Source: Corynebacterium singulare (GTDB lineage Bacteria > Actinomycetota > Actinomycetes > Mycobacteriales > Mycobacteriaceae). Taken from it: a stretch of 64,000 bases of DNA. Position 1 is the first letter of the stretch; the number at the start of each line of letters is the position of its first letter. Below the pieces are notes generated by a model. It searched no databases. It was not told the origin of the DNA and was given only the letters and a program-made list of their open reading frames with translations. Positions 58,704 to 64,000 of the stretch are shown one piece after another. Both the position numbers and the translations under genes were made by a program. The stretch lies in NCBI RefSeq assembly GCF_000833575.1, contig NZ_CP010827.1:1182980-1246979 (forward strand), read 5' to 3'.

Positions 58704-60824
58704 TTAGCCGCGGAATGCGTACCACTGCACCGAATTAGCCGGCAGGTGCAGGTGAAGGTTGTTGCCTTCCGAGTGGACGCGGTGGGGCAGGTCGTTGCCT
58801 GCTCCTTGATAGACAGCATCGTCCGTGTTGAGGACGAGTTCCCACTCGCCGTCACGCGGTACCCACAAGTCGTAGTTCGGGACGGAGCTGCCAGAGAAGT
58901 TGCACACCGCGAGCAGAGCCGAGCCGTCCTTGCCGTAGCGGACATAGCCCAGCATGTTGTTGTTGGCGTCGTCAGCCTTAACCCACTGGAAGCCGTCCTG
59001 GGTGTAATCCTGCGACCACAGAGCCGGGTGCTGCTTGTACACCACGTTGAGGTCACGCACGAGGCGCTTGATGCCGTGGTGCCATTCATTGCCCCAGCCT
59101 TCAAGGTTGGCCCAGTCCACGGAGTTTCCCTCAGACCACTCGGTGGTCTGGCCGAACTCTTGGCCCATGAACATCAGCTGCTTGCCGGGGTGGGAGAACA
59201 TGTAGCCGTAGAGGGCGCGGAGGCCGGCGGCCTTATTCCAGTCGTCGCCAGGCATGCGCTCCCACAGCGAGCCCTTGCCATGGACAACCTCATCGTGGCT
59301 AAACGGCAGAACGTAGCGCTCCGAGTAGGCGTAAATCATGGAGAAGGTCAGCTCGCCGTGGTGGTAGCTGCGGTGGATGGGCTCGTGCTTGAAGTATTCG
59401 AGCGTGTCATTCATCCAGCCCATGTTCCACTTCAGGTTGAAGCCCAAGCCGCCCTCGTGCGTCGGGGCAGTCACACCCGGCCAGGAGGTGGATTCCTCCG
59501 CAATGGTGAGAACACCCGGGTGGGTGCGGTTCAGCGTGGCGTTGGTCTCCTGGAGGAATTGGACTGCCTCAAGGTTTTCGCGGCCGCCGTACTGGTTGGG
59601 CAGCCATTCATCGCGGGAATAGTCCAAGTAGAGCATGGAGGCTACGGCATCAACGCGCAGGCCGTCGACGTGGAATTCCTCAGCCCAGTACAGAGCATTA
59701 GCGACGAGGAAGTTGCGGACTTCGTTGCGGCCGAAGTCGAAGACGTAGGTGCCCCAGTCTGCCTGCTCGCCGCGGCGCGGGTCCGGGTGCTCGTAGAGGG
59801 CCTGGCCGTCGAAGCGGCCGAGGGCCCACTCATCCTTGGGGAAGTGGGCAGGGACCCAGTCGATGAACACACCGATGCCGGCCTTGTGGAGGTCATTAAT
59901 GAGCGCGCGCAGCTCATCCGGGGTACCCCAGCGAGCAGAAGGCGCGTAGTAGCCGGAGACCTGGTAGCCCCACGAGCCGCCGAAGGGGTGTTCAGCCACG
60001 GGCAGCATCTCCACGTGGGTAAACCCATGTTCGAGCAGGTAGGGGATGAGTTCTTCGCGCAGGCTGTTGTAGTTGGCGCCCACCTTCCAGGAGCCCACGT
60101 GCAGCTCATAGATGCTTATCGGCACATCGAGGTCGTCGTTGCGCTGGGTCATCCACTCGTCATCGGACCATGCAAACTCGGACTTCGTGACGACGGAGGC
60201 AGTCTCCGGCGGAGCGATGGTGCGCTTGGCCAAGGGATCAGCCTTGTCGACGCGCGGGGCGTTCTTTCCGTGGACGGCGAACTTGTAGCGCTCGCCCTCA
60301 CCGACGCCGGGGATGAAAAGTTCCCAGATACCGGTGGAACCCAGGCAGCGCATGGGGTACTGGGTTGGGTTCCAACCGCAGAAGTCACCAACCACGGCAA
60401 CACCTTCTGCATTTGGGGCCCACACGGCGAAGGCGGTGCCGGTGACCTCACCCAGGTCGGTGGTGTAGGTCTTGAGGTTTGCGCCGAGTACGTCCCAGAG
60501 GCGCTCATGGCGACCCTCACCGATGAGGTGCTGGTCCAGGGTGCCCAAGGTAGGCAGGAAGTGGTAGCCATCGGCGACTTCGATTGAAGGCTGGTCTGGG
60601 TAGGTGATCCGCAGGCGGTAATCAGATTCCTCCGCCAGCGGAGCCTCCCAGATATCGTCACCCACAGGAGCCATGGTGACGATCTCCGCCTCGGTGACGA
60701 GCTCGACGGCTTCGGCGCCGGGGCGGCGAGTGCGGACGGTTCCTTGGTGCCATCCATAGAAATCATGCGGCGCATGGTGGCGGCAATTGTTCAGGCGTTC
60801 AAGATCAGAGGCCGGGATGTTCAT
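58704..60824 (-). CDS. glgB: 1,4-alpha-glucan branching enzyme
   Basis: A 706-residue GH13 enzyme that makes alpha-1,6 branches in glycogen. An N-terminal carbohydrate-binding region is followed by the barrel with the nucleophile Asp in [15 protein letters not shown], the acid Glu in TIAEESTSW and [10 protein letters not shown], and a C-terminal all-beta domain. The ATG at 60824 is chosen over TTG 60833. Its last about 134 codons are duplicated at 57310-57711. glgE lies directly upstream, reading the same way, as in C. glutamicum. Confidence 0.96.
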   Translation of the reverse strand: MNIPASDLERLNNCRHHAPHDFYGWHQGTVRTRRPGAEAVELVTEAEIVTMAPVGDDIWEAPLAEESDYRLRITYPDQPSIEVADGYHFLPTLGTLDQHLIGEGRHERLWDVLGANLKTYTTDLGEVTGTAFAVWAPNAEGVAVVGDFCGWNPTQYPMRCLGSTGIWELFIPGVGEGERYKFAVHGKNAPRVDKADPLAKRTIAPPETASVVTKSEFAWSDDEWMTQRNDDLDVPISIYELHVGSWKVGANYNSLREELIPYLLEHGFTHVEMLPVAEHPFGGSWGYQVSGYYAPSARWGTPDELRALINDLHKAGIGVFIDWVPAHFPKDEWALGRFDGQALYEHPDPRRGEQADWGTYVFDFGRNEVRNFLVANALYWAEEFHVDGLRVDAVASMLYLDYSRDEWLPNQYGGRENLEAVQFLQETNATLNRTHPGVLTIAEESTSWPGVTAPTHEGGLGFNLKWNMGWMNDTLEYFKHEPIHRSYHHGELTFSMIYAYSERYVLPFSHDEVVHGKGSLWERMPGDDWNKAAGLRALYGYMFSHPGKQLMFMGQEFGQTTEWSEGNSVDWANLEGWGNEWHHGIKRLVRDLNVVYKQHPALWSQDYTQDGFQWVKADDANNNMLGYVRYGKDGSALLAVCNFSGSSVPNYDLWVPRDGEWELVLNTDDAVYQGAGNDLPHRVHSEGNNLHLHLPANSVQWYAFRG

Positions 60825-60872
60825 AATGACCAAATTACCTAACTCTGACCGTCCGCGCGGGCCAAAAGGAAA

Positions 60873-62879
60873 CTAGGCGCGGTAGTCCTCGACACGGCGC
60901 CACGCCAGCTGCTCCTGCAGGTCATGGTCGGCAGGGGGCAAGATGAAGATGTGGGCGACGTCGCGAAGCGGCTCTAGGCGCACAAAGTTACGGTCAGACC
61001 ACTCATATGCCGAGCCACTGATGGCGTCTTGGACGGTGAAGTGGTCGCCCGGTTGGCGGCCCACGGCCTTAAGGTCTAGGTAGACCGTTGCTTCCTGGGC
61101 GTTGCGCGGATCAAGGTTGACCACCACGAGCACGACGTTGCCAGTCGCCGCATCTGCCTTGGAGTAGGCGATGATGGCGTCATTGTCGGTGTTGTGGAAG
61201 CGCAGGGTACGCAGCTGCTGGAGGGCCGGGTTTTCGCGGCGAATGACGTTGAGAAGGCGGATGTAGGATTCCAAGGAGTCGCCGGACTTCAGCGCGGCCT
61301 GGAAGTCACGCGGGCGCAGCTCATACTTCTCCGAGTTGAGGTACTCCTCGCTGCCCGGGGCCACTGCCTGGTGCTCGTAGAGCTCGAAGCCGGAGTAGAC
61401 GCCCCACAGCGGGGAGAGCGTGGCGGCCAGGGTCGCGCGGATGGCAAACATGGCGCGCCCGCCGGTCTGCAGTGACTCGTGGAGGATGTCCGGAGTGTTG
61501 ACAAAGAGGTTGGGGCGGCAGACATCGGCCTGCTCCACATGCATTTCGGCGAACGTGGTCAGGTCATACTTGGACGTCTGCCACGTGAAGTAGGTGTAGG
61601 ACTGGGTAAAGCCAGCCTTGGCCAGGCCGAACAGGCGCGGGGCGCGGGTAAAGGCCTCGGACAGGAAGATGACCTCCGGGTGGGTCACGTGCACCTTGGA
61701 AATCAGCCAATTCCAGAAGTTCGCCGGCTTGGTGTGCGGGTTATCCACGCGGAAGGTGGTAACACCGGCCTCTACCCAAATCATGACGATGCGGTAGATT
61801 TCCGCGTAAATACCGTCCGGGTCATTATCGAAGTTGAGGGGGTAGATGTCCTGGTACTTCTTTGGTGGGTTCTCGGCGTAGGCAATGGTGCCGTCAGCGA
61901 GCACGGTGAAAAACTCCGGGTTGCTCTCCGCCCACGGGTGGTCGGGGGAAGCCTGCAGCGCTAGGTCCAGCGCCACCTCGAGGCCCAGTTCCTCGGCCTT
62001 GGTCACCAGCTTCTTGAAGTCCTCCATCGTGCCCAGCTCTGGGTGAGTGGTGGAGTGGTCCTGGATGGCCCACGGGGAGCCGACATCGCCCGGCTCTGCT
62101 ACCACGGAGTTGTTCTTGCCTTTGCGGTGCACCTCACCGATGGGGTGGATAGGTGGGAAGTACACGGTGTCGAAACCCATCCCGGCGACGCGCTCAAGGG
62201 CCTGCGCTGTGGTGTCGAACGTGCCGTGTACGGGATTGCCGTCTGCGTCCCAGCCACCGGTGGAACGCGGGAACAGCTCATACCAGGAATTGAAGAGGGC
62301 ATCTCGGCGTTCGACCAGTACCTCGTGAATCTCACCTTCCACCAGCAGGTGGCGTAGAGGATGGTGGTGCAGAATCTCGGCCACCTCGGGGGACAGTGCG
62401 GTGCGCACGCGCTTGTCGACGTCCCCCTTCTCATCCCGCAACTCCTTCGACGCGGCGAAGAGCAGGTCTGCCTTCTCGCTCGGGCACTGAATTGCGGCCT
62501 CCTCAAAGAGTTCCGCGCCGTGGAGGAGATCGTTGCTGAGCTCTTGGGCAGATTGGCCTGCCTCCATCTTCTTGGTGACGGCGTTGCGCCACGTGGCCAT
62601 GGGATCCGACCAGGCATCGATGCGGAAGAACCAGCGGCCGGGGGTAGCTGGGGTGAAAACTCCGTGGACGCGGTCTTGGTCATTCGGGTCCACCGTCATG
62701 GTGGAGGCAGATGTAGCGGGGGAGTCGTTGTTCCACACCGACAGGGTTGCGGCGACGGCGTCGTGGCCCTCGCGCCACACCAGTGCGGTGACAGGAACAA
62801 CCTCACCTACCACGGCTTTCGAGGCTACTGCGCCGGAGAGAGAAGGGCGGACATCGTCGATACCAAGGCGTTGAGTCAT
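60873..62879 (-). CDS. glgE: Alpha-1,4-glucan:maltose-1-phosphate maltosyltransferase
   Basis: A 668-residue GH13 enzyme that extends alpha-glucan with maltose-1-phosphate, part of the trehalose-to-glucan route. The nucleophile is in TTFRVDNPHTKP and the acid in IFLSEAFTR. ATG 62879 (MTQRLGIDDVRP) matches the family start. No Shine-Dalgarno sequence precedes it; a TATTCT box 6 nt upstream (62886-62891 on the plus axis) would make the transcript begin at the ATG, i.e. leaderless. Divergent from the ABC ATPase gene over about 57 bp. Confidence 0.95.
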   Translation of the reverse strand: MTQRLGIDDVRPSLSGAVASKAVVGEVVPVTALVWREGHDAVAATLSVWNNDSPATSASTMTVDPNDQDRVHGVFTPATPGRWFFRIDAWSDPMATWRNAVTKKMEAGQSAQELSNDLLHGAELFEEAAIQCPSEKADLLFAASKELRDEKGDVDKRVRTALSPEVAEILHHHPLRHLLVEGEIHEVLVERRDALFNSWYELFPRSTGGWDADGNPVHGTFDTTAQALERVAGMGFDTVYFPPIHPIGEVHRKGKNNSVVAEPGDVGSPWAIQDHSTTHPELGTMEDFKKLVTKAEELGLEVALDLALQASPDHPWAESNPEFFTVLADGTIAYAENPPKKYQDIYPLNFDNDPDGIYAEIYRIVMIWVEAGVTTFRVDNPHTKPANFWNWLISKVHVTHPEVIFLSEAFTRAPRLFGLAKAGFTQSYTYFTWQTSKYDLTTFAEMHVEQADVCRPNLFVNTPDILHESLQTGGRAMFAIRATLAATLSPLWGVYSGFELYEHQAVAPGSEEYLNSEKYELRPRDFQAALKSGDSLESYIRLLNVIRRENPALQQLRTLRFHNTDNDAIIAYSKADAATGNVVLVVVNLDPRNAQEATVYLDLKAVGRQPGDHFTVQDAISGSAYEWSDRNFVRLEPLRDVAHIFILPPADHDLQEQLAWRRVEDYRA

Positions 62880-62936
62880 GCCCATAGAATAATGCAGCTG
62901 TGTCAGTTTCACCGGGGAAGGAAAATATCGGCCACA

Positions 62937-63785
62937 ATGGTTCCTGTGAACACACCTGAGCAAACTGGCGACATGAACCTTGAGAACCAGCCCACCGATG
63001 AGGATTGGCTGATTGACTTTCGCGGCGTCGAGCTGCGCCGAGGCGGAAATACCCTGGTCGGCCCCGTGGACTGGCAAGTCGAGCTCGACGAACGCTGGGT
63101 CATTATCGGGCCCAACGGCGCAGGCAAGACCTCGCTCGTGCGCATGGCCTCGGCCGAGGAATTCCCCTCTGCCGGCGTGGCCTACCTCATGGGCGAGCGC
63201 CTGGGCAAGACTGATATGCGCGATCTTCGCGCGGCCATCGGTATTTCTTCCGCCGCCGTGCAACACCGCATCCCGGACGGCGAGCGCGTCGATGACCTTG
63301 TGATCTCTGCCGGATATGCCGTGCTGGGCCGATGGCGCGAGGACTACCAGGATATGGACTTCTCCCGCGCCGATGACATCCTGCACCAGGTCGGCGCCTA
63401 CCACCTAGCCAAGCGCACGTGGGGCACGCTGTCCGAGGGTGAGAAGAAGCGCGTCATCCTTGCCCGCGCGCTCATGGCCAACCCAGAGTTGCTCATCCTC
63501 GACGAGCCCTCCGCCGGCATGGACCTCGGCGGCCGCGAGGATCTCGTGGGGTACCTGGGTGATTTAGCCATGGACCCGGATGCCCCTGCCATCGTCATGA
63601 TTACCCACCACGTGGAGGAAATCCCTTACGGATTTACCCATGCGATGATCCTTGATGAGGGTAAAGTCGTGGCCAAAGGACTCATTAACACGGTCCTCAC
63701 GTCGAAGAACCTGTCCACAGCGTTCCACCAGCCCATTCAGGTGGACCGCATTGGGGATCGATACTTCGCCCGCCGCATTCGTTAG
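62937..63785 (+). CDS. ABC transporter ATP-binding protein
   Basis: A 282-residue ATPase with Walker A GPNGAGKTS, signature LSEGEKKR (in place of LSGGQ), Walker B LLILDEPSAGMD and the switch His in MITHHVEE. No permease is adjacent. It is divergent to glgE in a conserved corynebacterial arrangement. The start at 62937 is preceded by AAGGAAA at long spacing; an internal ATG at 62973 is an alternative. Substrate unknown. Confidence 0.88.
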   Translation: MVPVNTPEQTGDMNLENQPTDEDWLIDFRGVELRRGGNTLVGPVDWQVELDERWVIIGPNGAGKTSLVRMASAEEFPSAGVAYLMGERLGKTDMRDLRAAIGISSAAVQHRIPDGERVDDLVISAGYAVLGRWREDYQDMDFSRADDILHQVGAYHLAKRTWGTLSEGEKKRVILARALMANPELLILDEPSAGMDLGGREDLVGYLGDLAMDPDAPAIVMITHHVEEIPYGFTHAMILDEGKVVAKGLINTVLTSKNLSTAFHQPIQVDRIGDRYFARRIR

Positions 63786-63837
63786 TCGGAACAGCCCTTG
63801 ATAGCGCGTTAGCGGTATCAATGACATGGAAAGTTGC

Positions 63838-64000
63838 ATGAGCCAGCCCTACCACGACGCCCTGGACGCCATCGACCATGGCGACACCACCGGCTTCAAT
63901 GGTGCCCGCTTGGCGGCAACGGTGCTCCTGCTGCGTGATAGCCCCGATGGCCTCCGCGTGTGGATTCAAGAACGCGTGCACACCATGCGCACTTACCCCG
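63838..64000 (+). CDS. NUDIX hydrolase (3' end outside window)
   Basis: The first 54 codons of a gene cut by the window end: MSQPYHDALDAIDHG, then ARLAATVLLLRD and VWIQERVHTMRTYP. The layout (A-x-T-V-L-L-L-R-D ... M-x-x-x-P) matches the N-terminus of actinobacterial NUDIX hydrolases before the NUDIX box, which would lie just beyond. ATG 63838 has GGAAAG upstream; ATG 63826 is in frame and possible. Confidence 0.7.
   Translation, partial: MSQPYHDALDAIDHGDTTGFNGARLAATVLLLRDSPDGLRVWIQERVHTMRTYP

Noticed and set aside
58746..60587. 613-codon plus-strand frame opposite glgB
   Set aside because: Val/Gly/Ala-rich antisense of glgB with no recognisable domain.

Overview
The window is a 64 kb piece of a chromosome from the genus Corynebacterium. 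This is an inference from gene order and protein sequence: argS-lysA-hom-thrB, rho-prfA-prmC-tsaC-wecA-atpI-atpBEFHAGDC-DUF2550-nucS, and glgB/glgE beside an ABC ATPase are typical corynebacterial neighbourhoods, and the core genes have high GC with many GTG starts. I do not assign a species.

Layout. 1-7.8 kb: a plus-strand set of SNF2 helicase (5' end outside the window), SWIM zinc-finger protein and an SbcD/SbcC-like (YhaO/YhaN-like) nuclease-ATPase pair, then a MarR-type regulator and two small genes. 7.8-9.3 kb: a strong terminator, a decayed stretch, a small membrane PH-like protein, tRNA-Arg(CCG) and a structured intergenic region. 9.3-16 kb: minus-strand secreted peptidase, then lactate utilisation lutABC and lactate permease. 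16.2-21.6 kb: argS-lysA and hom-thrB. 21.6-31.2 kb: a COG2345-type regulator, a molybdate transporter whose permease and ATPase are fused, a DUF2249 protein, a two-gene copper nitrite reductase unit, and four molybdenum-cofactor genes. 31.3-33 kb: acyl-CoA ligase. 33.4-47.3 kb: rho, translation termination genes, decaprenyl-phosphate sugar transferase and the ATP synthase operon. 47.5-50.2 kb: DUF2550, nucS, a zinc-ribbon protein, a thiamine-binding-like protein and a CnoX-like protein.

Accessory regions. (1) At 50.5-55 kb a dicarboxylate symporter gene is split. About 3.4 kb, made of an IS6-family element plus an AT-rich MFS transporter and a nitronate monooxygenase, sits inside it, and about 120 codons of the host gene are missing. 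(2) At 57.3-59.1 kb the last ~130 codons of glgB are present twice, as diverged copies. Between them lie an unrecognised 227-residue gene and a 51-codon frame with one membrane helix. This cassette is the best candidate here for an undescribed module.

The window closes with glgB and glgE (glycogen/alpha-glucan synthesis), a divergent ABC ATPase and the start of a NUDIX gene. Terminators, palindromes and candidate promoters were read by eye. Gene functions come from motif and family recognition, without database searches.
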